Positions 11,764 to 26,800 of a stretch of 64,000 bases of DNA are shown piece by piece. How positions within the stretch are numbered: the stretch's first letter is position 1; every line of letters begins with the position of its first letter. The DNA lies in contig NC_088206.1 in assembly GCF_037126465.1 (NCBI RefSeq), forward strand, positions 13,677,187 to 13,741,186. The letters are read 5' to 3'. The position numbers and the translations under genes are program-made. The DNA is from Ornithodoros turicata (lineage: Eukaryota > Arthropoda > Arachnida > Ixodida > Argasidae). The notes beneath the pieces were generated by a model. That model saw only the letters and a list, made by a program, of their open reading frames with translations, ran no database searches and was not told the DNA's origin.

Positions 11764-11857
11764 ATGGTTATCCATTTTCCCTTTTTGTTACAGGTGACGA
11801 TTGTGATTTCCCTTGGTTCTCAAGCATTTGCCCAACAGGAAGAGAGCACATGTCAAG
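11764..11857 (+). CDS. ENPP gene 1 exon 1: signal peptide
   Basis: ATG in good context (acaATGg). It encodes MVIHFPFLLQ then TIVISLGSQAFA, a classical signal peptide with likely cleavage after AFA, then QEESTCQ. It ends in phase 1 at aag|gttag, matching the phase 1 start of exon 2. An upstream in-frame Met exists, but the signal peptide favours this start. Confidence 0.75.
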
Positions 11858-14800
11858 GTTAGTTTTTATGTAGCTTCATCGATAAGGTACACTCTCTATA
11901 TATATAAACAAAAGGTGTACAGTAGTGGCGTAGCCAGACCTCCAAGGTAGGGGGTGCTCTATACGAAAACCCGCCCCACTCCCCCCGCTGATCCTGGGTG
12001 CGACAACACACAATACTTGTGCACACCGCAGCATGCGGTTGAAAAAAAAAACGAAAATAATTGATTCGGACATTCACAATGCGATTATACTGTGATGTCC
12101 AATGAGGTGGTTTCACGAGATTGGAAGAATTTTGAAATGCTCATACCATTCAAGTGTGCCGCTTAGATAGACGCCATGAACTGTAAGAACTTTCGCGATC
12201 GTCACACTGGTCCCCCCCATATATTATTTTCTCCTCGAATTTGCACGATTTGCGTGGGTCGGTCAGTGGCAGGTAGGGGGGGCTCGGGCCCCCCCTAGCC
12301 CCCCCGTGGCTACGCCACTGACAGTAACTCCTTTCTGGGGAGTAAACCCTTGCCACGTATGTCATTCGCTTTGGAGTGTACAATTACCCTTCAGTATAGG
12401 GACTTACATTGTCTCCTCACTTCCTTCAGGGATTGAGGAGACTCCTTTCTACGAGTAATTGTATTCTCCAAAAAGGGGTGATATATGTGGCAAGGAAAAG
12501 GAGTTAAAGTACACCCCCTTTTTTTAAGAGTGTACAATAATAATACAATGTGATAATTTGCGGCCATCGCTGACTATGCACTCTTAAAAAAGGTGTAGTT
12601 TAACTCCTTTTCCTTGCCACATATATCACTCCCCTTTGAAGAATACCAATTACTCTCAAAAAGGACCCTCCTCACTCCCTTGAGGGAATGAGAAAACCCC
12701 TTAACTCCCTACTGGAGAGTAATATAACTCTCCAGTAGGGAGTTAAAGGTTCTGAAGGGAGTGAGGAGACTCGTTTTTGAGAGTAATTGGTATTCTTCAA
12801 AGGGGAGTGATATATGTGGCAAGGAAAAGGAGTTAAGCTACACCTTTTTTTATTTTAAGAGTGTGGCCCGATTTCACCAACGCCTGTTAATACTTAAACC
12901 GAGATATGAATTTTCTAAACTTGGTGCTAATCCTCAAACCTGTGTTACCAACGGCTCTATATGTGACCCCGTGTGACGGGAAATATCGCTATCCCGCATT
13001 GGCGAAACAGGCTCGACTATTAGCACCAATTTTGCAGAGAAGTCTAATCTCGGTGTAAGTCACATCTGGTGTTGGTGAAACCGGGCCCCTGGTGACTTCG
13101 GCCCGGTTCGAACCCACAACTTTGGCGGACTTGCGACGCACTTCGGATTAGAAGAAAAGTAACTTTAATTCCTATTGGGACAAAATGCACGCTAGCTTAT
13201 GCGAAGCTTAGAAACTATTTGCAATGCTGAGAAGTAAATTTCCTGTTCATGAGACAAAAAAAAAAGAGTAATTGCGATCTAGGGGAGTAGAAGAGTGTAA
13301 TTTCTCTCCTATTTACTCCCCCTCTTTTTTTTTCTCTCCATTGGAGTGTATAAGCTGATCCGCCGAAATCGATAGTCAAATCGCCATATCAATAAGTAAG
13401 GTAAATTGTGCCACAAGAGGTGCCGTGCTCGTTGTCTGTACGTGTCTCTTCTCTTCGTCCTGCAGTTGTTGGCGCTTTCTCTTTTTCTTCCTTTTTTTGT
13501 GTTATTTTTTCTGTCCACGGAACTCCTGCTGCCGCCAATCTTCAAAGTTCAAAAAATACGCACTGCGATTAAAGTTTTTAGCCTTTGCTCAGATATCTTC
13601 AGTGTACATTACATACTCCCTTTTCGACATTGGATACGAAACTATAGGAAAACCTTTACCTATGCGAGGACCTCGATATCCCCGGTTGCGAAATCCCCGA
13701 TCTCGAAATTCACGTTGTCGAAACAAGGAAAATCAAGGAGAATGCTCGATTGCTTCTTAATATGATACGGCGTGTTTAAGAACACAACATCACTATTTAA
13801 CCACTCGAATTCGCGGGCTCTCGATGTCCGTCCAAGTCGTTTCAACGAACGAAAGTTACATTTTAGCGGTCGTTAGGTTTAAGCAGGGCGGAACAGCACC
13901 TTGGTTAGATTATTATTAGGTTAGTCCAAGTTCAGTGTTTGCACTTTTATGTCCAGGTTAGGTCCGCTGTTACCAATTTCCCGCGCGCAACTGTGCACTT
14001 TATAGTCAGATAATACTTTATTCAGTTCATTTTGCAACGGGGATTTCGATCGCTTTCGAGGTACACCCTTCACCCGTATCTCTTTACACGTTCTCACGCG
14101 CTTTTACTTTTCTGGACGTCTTCTATACAGGCTAAGACGAGTCGGCGCTTACGCGATCCTGGACACAGCAAGCCATTAATGTTCCGACAGACAAGCACTA
14201 GCGAGACTGGTGGCATGAAAGAGAACTGTCGCTGTCAGCTGACTTCTTTCCAGCTGTGGTCTTGAACGCAATATGTGCACCTCTTGACCTTTTACGGACA
14301 AGTGGTCGTGTCCTTCACTGTGGACGTGTTCGTCCTACGCGAGCATATGATATGGGAAGTATATTGTATATTGTGTATTGAAGTGTATTGGCGCGAGTAG
14401 GTCAAGGCAAGAGTACAGGCGTCATTCTTCACCTTCTTCACATTCAGACAAAGGTTTTTGTACAATCACAATAAAACGCTTAACAACAGAGAATTTAATA
14501 ATGTCAAGATATTACAATCACACTAAAACGCTTAATGCGACCTTTAAAACGCGGCCATTAAATGTCAATTGAGACCAAATTACCTATACCCCTGCCAGAC
14601 GAATACGTTTAGCGTCAATTTCAGCTAGTGACACTTGCACTTACTGTCATTCGTGTGCTATCACACGGCTTCTTTTAGTGACACTCGGCAGAAAGTGCAC
14701 TAACGATTTACAAAGTGTGTAGCCTCAACGGCAGGCTCTGTGGCACAGGTAAAAAGTGTGGAGAAAAGGCGAGGGGTCCTGACAGCGCAATATTTATAAA

Positions 14801-17800
14801 CATTTTAATTTGTAATTTATTTTATCTATTTGTTCATTTTATTTTCATATTTCAATTTTTTTTATCCAAGTATTTTCAACAACGTGTCTGTTTTATTAAG
14901 TACAATGTGAGATGGTGCCAAGAAAACTTGACATTACTCTCACTAATATCCTGTGAGAATTTCGCGGCCTCGGTGGCCGCCATTTTTGTCTTTGAGGCCA
15001 ATTTGTTTAATGTTGGAAGAAGAATAACGGGAGGTGTTTGCAAATAAAAGAAAAAGACATTCTGAGGAAGGTATTGTGGCGCACGTCTAAAAATGTTGCC
15101 GCCGTTTATCCTTATCTATCGTAATTGTCATCACTTCGTAAGTGCAAGCAAGCGCGTGGTGAAAGTGACATTAGCTGGTTGAAGTGCACTGCACGAAAGT
15201 GACGCTAAATCACCCGGTGTGACAGGGATATCAGTTACGGGTGTTTGCTCGGAATGAAAAACCTTCCGCGAAAACTATATTTTTCAGGTGAATCCGAACT
15301 GCTTCGGAATAAGACATGGTACGATTACGCCTGCTTCGACCGGACAAAGGAGTGTCCTTCTGGGTATGCATGGCTATACTGACGTTTCACTAACGCTAAG
15401 AAGCATTCTCTATGCGCCACATTAGCGTACCGTACGTCATTTGTCGAATTCCGGCACACCGGAATATTGTGCAAATATATTCGAACGAAATGAGTTTTCG
15501 CGTGGCATAATGTTTGTTTCGCCACGATACATGTATTCTAAAATTTTCAACTTATACTCATTTGACTGTTGCCAATATCCGCACAAACATTTCAAATACT
15601 ACTCCCGTTTGCTAATTGCTGTGCAACAGAACAATAATGTTGAAGACGCCCTTATGTTTTCGGCACGGGAGCTCATAGCGATATGTTTTTATATATTTAT
15701 TTTTTACTTCCGCGTCAGCGCCGCGAAGCAACTGTGGCTATGAGCAGCATACAGACGGGGAGGGGACAGTACAGGAAATATGGAATGACAGGGGGGTAGT
15801 ATGCGTCCTGGGCCGACTTCAAGGGGAACTGTGCCAACATTCGTCTGGAAAGTCTGGCCAAAGACCTAGGGGAAGCCCCGGACAGCACAACCGGTGCGTC
15901 ACCTCCCAGTGCCGCCGTGTATATAGCGATATGTGCCGTAAATTTCAATTTCCTGGAAAACCTTCATTCAGAATACGCAAATAGAAAATAACCAAAGGGA
16001 AAGAACCACGTTTATTTCCCCTTTCCTTTTCCCCCTCCTCCGCACGTGCCGTACCGGATGGCGGGAAACGTCCCATAAAGGTCTTTAATACAAAACTGGA
16101 AAACAGCGCGCACAGCACCATCAAAGGCTGTTGTCTTTCTTTTTTTTGTGTGTGTCTTTTTTTTTTTACTTATGATTAATATAGCTAAATTTATCTACGC
16201 ATCATATACTTTTCAAAAAAAGCCGAATCAAACCCTGTAACGATGTTTTGTATTTTCCTCAGTTTCGAAAACCCTCCTCTTCTGCTGATTTCTTTTGATG
16301 GCTTTCGATCCGACCTGCTTCTTCGTCACCGGGTCCCGACACTCGAAAGGTTGGCTGAATGCGGCGCCAAGGCAGACTTCATGCGGCCCACTTTCCCTTC
16401 GGCTACATTTCCGAACCATATGACCCTCGTAACGGTAGGTACAACTCCTGCGTACTGGCACTGCGTCTGTGTTAACCCGCATCACGGACAAAAGAACGAC
16501 TTTATTGTGAAATGATGAATGGGGAGTTCCATCGCCAGGGGCGATACTCTACCCCATTGCTGGTGGTGATGTGGCGAATGAAATAGCGAGCCCCTTCACA
16601 ATAAGGATCGAAGTCCTATGGTGTCCAAAAAGGTCAAAAGAGCTTTGAGGGCAGAGCGTTGCTGGGCTGGATTTGGCTGGAGAGAGGAAGGGAGTGTGCG
16701 GTAAGGTTGATAGTGTGGGCAATGAAGAAGAATGTGCTCTAGGTCTCCTAGAGCACTGCATACTTTTTGTTAACCGACTTGTTTTCCGTGATACCGCAGA
16801 TCATCGGTACAATACTGCTGCACGCTACTTGCACGGCCGCATGCTTTCACTTCAGACGAATAACACAGAAGATGCTATATATATATACGGGGCGATGTGC
16901 CGCGTAGAAAGGTTACTGGGACAACTTCTTCGCTCCTGCACAGCTGCACTGGCTCCGACGAGCGTAATAAAGAACGCATAATGCAAGACGACGGAGCAGA
17001 TAATTGGACGCGTAATTGGGCACGAAAGCTTTGTGACTTTAGGAGCTTTTTTGTAATGGAATTGTCTATGGAATAGCATCAAGGGTAGAGAAAGCGTGGC
17101 TGGAACGCATCTTTAATATCTGGGTCAGTCTTTATTGTGCTTGTTGCGATTTAGGCACATTTAGTGGAATGAAGCCCAGCACCACAGTGGAGGCAAAAGT
17201 GTAGGAAGATGCAGATGACGATATTTGTATCGATATTGTCAATATTTTTTCCAATCCATGCTATCGATGTTTGAAAATTAGCAATATTTCATATCGGATA
17301 AACATCGATATTTTTCTCGTGAATATCGATGTGTATCTTACAAAGTATCGACAATTTTCATCCATATTTTTGTTGTCGACTTTTATCGATAATCTCTATT
17401 AGTTTTCGATATTTCTTGTCGATGTTCGAATTTCGATATTTTTTGCATCTGTACGGAGGAGCCCATCGAAGTGTAGACGTTGCTCCCAAACATTTGTCAA
17501 AGAAAATCATCATTTGTCCCGCGGTGATGCCGGACCTGCGTTTGTAAATTAGTTTTGTGAATCCATGTGCAAGATATCTCAAATTGAATATTGATATTTG
17601 TTTTACATTGTATAATCGCTCAGAAAACTCAGTACGAAAAATACAAATCGTGTCAGTGAACACTACGGCGCTTCCACAAATTTTCGAAAGGAACCAAAAA
17701 GAAACTAGAGATTCGGATCCTCTGAGTCTGGGTGACGTCATCGAAACTTGGCGTCTCCCTCTCTCTCTCTCTCTCTCTTTCCTGACAACACCGCGAGCGT

Positions 17801-20800
17801 CTCCTCTCCTCACCCAACGTTGGAAGTCTGACTGTAACTGTGGCGAGGAACCGGAAATTGACCTTCGGGGAGCAATTTATTTATTTATTTATGTATACTA
17901 CTAGCCTACAAGGCTGATGGTAAGACTGAAGCAGTGTTGCCAGACTAGAGCACTGCACGGGCCCGGGCTTGCCCGAGCCCGGCCCGGCCCGCGGGCTGGG
18001 CTTTGCGTTTTTTATGCGGGCCTGGGCCGGGTACGGGCTTGACCACGCCGGCCATGGTCGGGCATGTACGCGATCATATTTCACGAGACTGGACAGCTGA
18101 ATTTTCATGTCACTTTTTTTTCCCCATTCGGCATGGGATATCACGGTATTCTCATCTGAGAACTATCACTTTTTATATGTGATCATGCTTGTTTCGTGTA
18201 ATTGGTCTGGATTTCACACGTGTACTCAGACACGTTTGGAGACGATTGGTGCGGCGGGCGCGCTGAGAGTCCGGCACGAGGGTCATTTAGGATAGGTGTT
18301 GGGACATATTTCGTTCCCGTGAGAGTCCGGCACGAGGGTCAGTTAGGTTAGGTATTCTGACATATTTCCTTCGGGTGAGAGTCCGGCACGTTAGGTGTTC
18401 TGAGATATTTCGTTCGCGTGAGAGTTTGAGAAAGGGGAACTAACACCGGTGCATGCGCAATAGAGCGGAGATGAGTCTCTCTTGAACCGCAAGGTACATA
18501 TGTATCGCCCACGCGCCGCTGCGCGCTGCCTTCCCAAGCAAGCAAGCACCGAGCTCAGAGCGGCTTGCCGGCAGAGAAACACAGCCGCTTCGTTCGAGTG
18601 CACCTCCTCACTCTCTCCACCAATTAGCTGCGTCCTTTTCCTCGCTGCTCTGTGCTCTTTAGTAAATCTAAATACTCCTCTGGGCCTCGAGAACACATAA
18701 GAGCAGAGGTGGGCTGGGACCGGGCCTGAGCATGGAAACAGTCGGGTACGGGCTGGGACCGGGCTGGAAATCCATAAAAGACGTCGGGCCCGGGTCGGGT
18801 GCGGACCGTAGGTGCCAGGCCTGGGCCGGGCACGGGCCTGAAAATTAGGCCCGTGGAGTGCTCTATGCCAGGCACATTTCAGATACGCGCACTCTGTGAC
18901 GTCATACCTCTCAAAAGTAGAAATTAATTTTATTATTGACTCCGTTGTCACATAGAGAGGTAATATTTTGGGGCTCGGGATACAGTGTGAGACACGTGGA
19001 TTGCGAATAGATTGGTTAGGTTAACTCCAAAGACACGAGTTTTAGTCCTTAGGGGAAGTTTAGCGTTTGGAATGTATTCACCCTTTTAAACGGTGTGTGA
19101 AGAAGTATAGGTAATAATTTATGAATGAACGCCCAACACCTAGAATCAGTGTCAATGGTATACTTGGCACCTTCCTTTGCAGGGGTTGTACGCGGAGTCT
19201 CACGGCACTATTGACAGCAAAATGTACGACCCGGTGCTTAAAGACACTTTTAGAGCGTCCTCCAGGGATTCCAAATGGTGGGACACCGAGCCAGTAAGTG
19301 TTGCGTGCGATTTTACTTTTTTAAAATACAATTAGTATGATTTCTTCACTATTAAAGGGGCAGTTTCATAGAGTATGACTTTCATCTCCACAGTGGATAA
19401 CGCAACTGTCTCGACATAAAAGGCCATGCTTTTATTATATGGTGGAGGGCTGCTTAGCTTACCATGAGCCGTGTACTGGCAGCGCCACCTACGTAAACAA
19501 AGCCTGATTACTTCAAAGGTGTGACGTGGTCATTATGAGTCCGCCAATAACGACTTTGCTTTCAGCGGCCGTATAGCTGCGGAGTCAAGCCGCCATGAGC
19601 CACGTGGCCTGCCGTTGGTAGCCAGAGGAAGCCTGTGTTTGAAATCGTCTGCGACGGCTCGCTGAAGCAGACGTCGTGCCGACATTATGTGTCCATACGG
19701 CGAAGCAATGAGAAGAGGGGTCTTTGGTATCCATAGGTGGTGTTGGTTCTGAGGACCTTCCCAACCCTTCGCCTCTTGGACATATAATGTCCGGGATGTC
19801 GTCTGCTTCAGCTACTCGCCGCAGATGACTTCTCCTCTCTTGGCTACCAGTGGCTGTCCATGCGGCTGATGATGTCTCCACTGGCCTTTGTCTCTATAGG
19901 TATCTTTGTTGCATAGGCCTTCCCCATAGACCATACGATACAGTCTCTTAAAAGAATACGAAATCTCAAGAGCTTGAATGTAAAACCTTGAACGCAAGAC
20001 ACCGTGAGACAGATTGAGAAGACCTCGTACGGCTCGCGTTAGGGTTAACTTGAACGCCGTTCTGGCCTACATACCCTGGTGATGTTTAGTAGAAATAACC
20101 GCCGAGGCTGTTTCGGTCATCTAGTTACAGTTAGAGGGATGACCCTCGTTGTGAAGGGGTTGTTTTCTGCATGCTACGCACAGGATTCCAATGTATTGCT
20201 CCACAGACTACAGCGGGCTGGGCGAACGAAATGCATTCTGGACAGGTCCTATGGTCGCGCGTCACAGCAGACGTCAACGCAACGTCGTTTGTAAACAAGG
20301 CGTTTACTGTTTCTGTGCACCGTTTCGGGAGTCTTTGGACCTCGGTAGTTATTTTCATCCGATAATCTGATAATCTCGCATCAAACGCGCAGTTTTGTAC
20401 GGGAGGCCTCGTATACTGCAGACAACTTTTAAAGATGTGATGACGACACGGCATTATGACCACGGCCTACTAGATTATATGGTGTTTTCACATGACGTCA
20501 AGCGAACCCGTTTGGCCTCCATGGTGGTGGTCACTTTTTCGGCGCAGCTGCAGGGCTTATCTAGCGTTTGCTCGAAAACGAAGCCTTTTGAATAGTGTTT
20601 TGAAATCCGGACGCGTCCGTACCCTTCTTTTATCCCAAAGGCGCTTCATCATTGTCGTTCTCACATTTTCTTTTATGAAAACTGTGGTTGTCGCATCGAA
20701 AAATAGCGTAGTTTGTCATCTTGCAATGCCGCTAGCACGGAAAGTGACCATCAGTGGGAGGAGCTTCCGAGCATGCCACGTCACTGTCACGTCACAATGT

Positions 20801-23800
20801 GACGTAAGTGAAAGCTCCCTATAGCGACCATGTCATAATCGGCAACCCCTATGAGAAGCGCTAGAGGCGCTACTCATCGGCCCGCGAGATGTGCATCGTG
20901 ATTGGACAATAGAAATTTGAATTTTGAACGCGCAGAAGCGGACGTACGACTACCGTAGCAGACGACAGCAACAGCTCCTATGAAAACGCGTAGACTGATG
21001 GCGACAATCAACTTTAGAAAGAGGCATGTTGAATTGAATTGGATTGAATTGAATTTTATTTCACACATGGTGTGAGAAACTATGGCTCATGTTTGTTTCG
21101 TGGGACATCCGCCGCCTGTACAAAAATGCTAAGGTAAGCTAAAGTAGAAAGTACTGTGGAAATTGAGAAAGCAATACCGGGGCCGATGAGTAGCGCCACC
21201 GCTAGCCTCCAAATGCGGCGCTGGGAAGGGGCCCATATGACATGGTCGCTATAGTCTAGTATGTCGTGATTATGACACACTGAGCCGATGCGATTTACTT
21301 AAACTGAGGACAAATGGGCTTGCATGTCGCGGAAGAAGTATAGTTTACGCTGGCAAAATACGTTCATCTCTTGGCTTCATGCCGATCGGAATACTCGGCA
21401 AGCGCTAAAATGATATGCAAACAAAGTCACGTGACCTAAAAGTGACGTTTCCTATGACGTGTGACCAGGACAAGACGGCAGTTTTGCGAAAAGCACCTGC
21501 TTGAGGGCAGGTACAGAAATGGCGGATTTACGAGGGACGTTCAAATCAAACCGGGACTTTCTGTCTCCTGAGTGTACAAATGACTCGCGCTACTTCTTTT
21601 TCATCATTTTCACACGCCTCCGCGTTCACCACGTGCTCGTCCAAAGTTTGTGCAAAACAGAAGGCACATGCTGGACAAGATGGCCGACAACGAGGTGAGC
21701 GCGCACATTGAACAGCGAATTGTCATGAAGTTTCTCGTCTGTCTGAAGGCGTAAAGTCATCTAAAATTCACAGAAGACTTCAGGCTCAGTATGGCCACGA
21801 TACACTTAGCCGCAGCAAAGCGTTTGAGTGGTGCAAACGGTTCCGAGACAGGCGTGCGTCAGTGCAGGACGATCCGGGCCGGGGCGGCTCAGAGCCCAGT
21901 GTCAGAGTTCCTGACAACATCCAACTTGTGGAGCGCCTGATCCTCAAGGACAGACGTATAACATGTCTCGAACTGACTCGAAAGACGGACATTTCTGTGG
22001 GAACGTTGAACACTATCATTCATGAACACCTCCAGTTTCGGAAAGCCGGGCCTCATCACCAAAGAAGTCCCTCCTCCTACAGGACAATGCACGCCCGCAT
22101 ACCACGCATCTCACGACACGCACCTTACAGGAACTTGGCTGTGAGTTGCTGCCACATCCCCCTTACAGTCCAGACCCCCAGCAATTTCCATCTCTTCAGG
22201 CCACTGAAGGCGTTTTTTCGGGGCCGCCACTTCAGCTGCGACGACGAGGTCAAGAATGCGGTCCGATCATGGCTGCTACGCGCCGGTAAGGATTTCTACG
22301 CTGCTGGCATCCAAGCCCTCGTGAAACGCTGGGACAAGTGCATTAGTGCAGCTGGAGATTACGTGAAAAATAAAACTAATTTCTCGCCTGTAAGTTCATT
22401 TTACTTTTGCGAAAAATAAAAAGTCCCGGTTTGGCTTGAACACCCCTCGTATGTCACTCCTGTGATGCTAGACGCTGCCAGGGTGGCTCCCTTTCCGCTT
22501 CACTGGCTACATAGTGTAAGGTGGATGGCAACGCGGAGCACCGGCAGGCTGTTCGAAGATATAGCCTGCAAACAATGCAAAGGACACTCGGAGCCCCAGA
22601 TACTGCCCAGGTATTCCCGAGCGACATTAGAATGTGTGACATGTCCTTTAAAGCTGCAAAGGACACTCGGAGCCCCAGATTCTGCCCAGGTACTCCCGAG
22701 TGACATTAGAATGTGTGACGTGTCCTTCAAATCTGCAAAGGACACTCGGAGCCCCGGATACTGCCCAGGTATTCCCGAGTGACATTATATTGTGTGACGT
22801 GTCCTTTAAAGCGCGGCGATAACCCCGCAGCATTACATGAAGACGATCTTTTTGTACAGGTGTGTGAAACAGCTGTAGCCAAAGATTAGACAGATGGTTA
22901 CCCTAGTTGCAAAATTGCAGATTTCGGAAATCGATGTAAGTACATAGGTAGCTTGTTCGCCTCGCCTCGCAGAATGCGGAAGTGACGACATTGCTCTGTG
23001 GTTCCGGTAGAATCCGAGCATTTTCGGCGGTCGGAGTTGGTCTGAAACGACAACCGAAACAAGCAAATCGCAATGGGTCCGTTCTTTAAATATGAGAAAA
23101 CACATATTTCAGATATGGTCTACAGTGGAAAGAAGTGGTAAAAAGTCTTACACGTTCTTCTGGCCAGGCTCAGACAATAAGATCAACGGAACCAGGCCGA
23201 GCAGATACTTCAACTTTCCAAGGTGACTTGCCTTATGCCAGACTGTGTACATAGACGATATACAGGGTGTCTCAGCTAAGTGCGAACATATTCTTTAAAA
23301 ATATATATATATCACTTTTTCCGAGATGGAATCAATTGTAACATACCATATGCTGAAAGGCACTTCTTAGGAGGACATTAGCAAACTCCTAAGGCAATGT
23401 CTTAATTAACTTTCAATAATTAACTTTTTAATTATACAAGCTATGAAGTTGTCCCAATGAGAACATCTGGTCCCTTCGGTCACCTGATACCGGAGCCATT
23501 TTCAGAACAAAAATCGGTTCGATAGATCGTCCGCAAAAAATTAGTGAAGAAACACCATTTTCTCCTTTATTGCTCTTCGATCGTTATTGTGACGGGCTCG
23601 TTATTTTATTCCCCACATTCCCACCAGCAATGGGGTAGAGTATCGCCTGTGGCGATGAACCTCCCCACTCTCCAAAGCCAAAATAAAGTTGTTGTTGTTG
23701 TTCTTCTTCTTTATTGTGTTCATTACACATCTTCAGAGACGCGACTTTCCTTCACCCCCAATGTGAGAGAGTGAAAGAGCACACTATCGCCTCTTGCGTC

Positions 23801-26800
23801 CTGGAAAAAGATTAAAAGAAAACAGAAAATGCAACCCAAGATAAGGGCAGTTCCGATAGAGTCACCCGTTACACTTGTTTTTGTTTTGTTTCGGCAAGTT
23901 AAAGCTCATCTTCGACGCATGAGGCGGCACTGTGCTCCTTCACCCTCTCACACTGGGGGCGAAGCAAAGACGCGTCTCCGAAGATGCGCAATCAACAAAA
24001 TAAAGAAAAAAAATTGTGTTCCTTCGGTAATTTTTTGCGGACGATCTGTTGAACCGATTTTTGTTCTGAAAACGGCTCCGGTATCAGGTGACCGAAGGGA
24101 CCAGATGTTCTCATTAGGACAACTTCGTAGCTGTTATAACTAAAAAGTTAATTATTGAAAGTTAATTAACACATTGCCTTAGGAGTTTGCTAATGCTCTC
24201 CTAAGGAGTGCCCTTTAGCATATGCTATCTTGCAATTGATTTCATCTCAGAAAAAGTGATATATATATATATTTTAAATATGTGCATGGCCGAAGTGGAT
24301 AATGTATTTTGTTTTGCTGACTGAAGTCACTTCTATATGTGGCCACTTCCTTCACTGCGGTATGGTTGACTAATCTAACCGACTCGGCAGTTAAATTTGT
24401 CGTGTCATAACTAATACTTGCTCAACCGATATAGTACCACTGCGGACTGGAAAAATATATTTTATTTCGCATTACAGATCAACCTCGCTGAAGAACTCTG
24501 TATACAAATGCCGTCAATCAACGTTAGGCGCTTCCACTAATTTTCGAAAAAAGAGTAGTTTCGGATTCTCCAAGAGTAGTTGACGTCACCATGGTGGCGT
24601 CTGTCTCCTAGCAACAGCGCGCGCACCTTCCCGGTCTCCGCTATCCTCCCCATTTTGTAAGTCTTCCAGCAGCCGTGGTGAGGAGACGGAAATCGACATT
24701 CAAGGAACAATGTTGCCAGACATGCAAAAGATTGTTCCAAATGATGACGTCATAGTTCTCAAAACTAGAAATTTATTTTATGATTCTTCCGCGTCACCAA
24801 AAAAATAATAATATTTTGGGAGAATGCAGTGTACGACGCGTGGATTACAATGGCATAGACTCAATGTAATTTCAGTTATTTGTACCATAGAGGCGAGAAG
24901 GCGTGCGGAACGTAAAGCAAGTCATTCAGCAGAGTATAACGCAAAAGTGGCAGTAACACCAACTGAAAACGAGTATAAGAACGGTACAATACGGTAAATG
25001 GACAGACACATTGATAATCATCAAAGCAATGCGTTCAGCAGTATATTATTTAGAAAATAATATAAAACGAAAGAGACAAGTTTATGATTAAATTCAATAG
25101 GATAACGAAGGCAGGAGATTTACTCTGCCCTCCAACGGCCATTGTCGATAACAATCTGTTGTCCCGTTTAGGTTCAACCTCCCGTCTCTAGTAACTCAAG
25201 TGGAAGTAATCCTATCATGGCTGGACCTCCCGAAAGAAGATATACCCTCCTTCATGACATTATACAGTCATGAACCTGACAGCGTCTTCCATATGTTCGG
25301 GCCGGAGTCAAACCAGGTACTTTTGTTATTTTAAAAAAGAAAAAGTGCCGGAGGAGTTTGATTGTGCGGTCGTGTTTGTAATTTTGCTTGCTACCGGTAA
25401 TTAGGGCAACGAAAGCTTGGACCGTGTCGAGAAGATGTTAAATCGTCTCATGTCTGGACTGTACGAGAGAAACCTTCTTGGCTGCATCAACATCATCGTC
25501 GTATCCGATCATGGTATGTGAATCAGTGAAACGTGTAGTGTACGTAGCTTCCGAGTGGACCTTTTTCACATACGCGTTGTATCCTAGCGGCTGTCCAGCG
25601 AACCACGAGCGTGTCAAAAAAAAAAAAAAATAAAGAAAGAAAGAACACGTGGGCAGCACAAAGGACCAAAACCGGTCCGGACTGGGAATGACGAGCTCGC
25701 GCCGTTCGTGCGGTCTCTCAATTGGTCCCCACTTCTGTCGTCCCCATACTGCGCCATCCAGAGGCGGCGGAACGTTTTGAGTTAAGGGGGGACAAGCCCC
25801 TGGTTGCCCCCCCCCCCCCCCAATGTCCCAACCCAGATGCCCCGCGGTAGATTTGTTAGAGACACTGCAGCTGCTGATGTAGATACGCCGGGGAAGGTGC
25901 TCTCTTTGGTTCGCTTTTCGAAGAGCTGCGTAAATGCTTTTGACTGCAGCGCTCACTCTTCTGCGTTTTTCCTCGGTCTTCTGCTTTCTGAGCCAGAAAG
26001 CTTGCGCTTTTTTTTTATCACTCATCTTCCTGTTGTCACCCAGCTGTAATAGCACTGCGGATTGCTCTGGGGCCTACGCTAGAGCGTGCTATTTCTCCCA
26101 AGCAGCACGAACCGCCGTTTCTCTGATGCAAGACGCCGTGTCTACGTGCCAGACTACCCGGCACCACGCACTTCATGCGACGCGCGAATATGGACTAGAG
26201 CACTGCACGGGTCTAATTTTCAGGCCCGTGCCCGGCCCAGGCCCGACGTCTTCTATAGATTTCCAGCCCATACCCGACTGTTTCCATGTTCAGGCCCGGT
26301 CCCAGCCCGCCTCTGCTCTATGTATTCTCTAGGCCCGCGGGCGTATTTTGGATTTACTAAAGAGCACAGCTCAGCGAGGAAAAGGACGCAGCTAATTGGT
26401 GGAGACTGAGGAAGTACACTTTGCGTACACGCTGTGTTTCTCTGCCGGCAAGCCGTTCTGTGCTTGGCGCTTGCTTGCTTGGGAAGGCAGCGCGCAGACG
26501 CGCGTGTCGATATGTATATGTACCTTGCGGTTCAAGTGAGACTCATCTCCACTCTATTGCGCATGCACCGGTGTTAGTTCCCCTTCCGTTCGAAAGTCCG
26601 TCCCCTTAGTTCGAAATATGTCAGAACACCTAACCTAACTGACCCTCGTGCCGGACTCTCAGCGCGCCCGCCACACCAATCGTCCCCAAATGTGTGTCAG
26701 TGTACATGTGAAATCCAGACCAATTACACGAAATAAGCATGATCACATATAAGAAAGTGATAGTTCTCAGATGAGAATACCATGATATCCCATAACCAAT

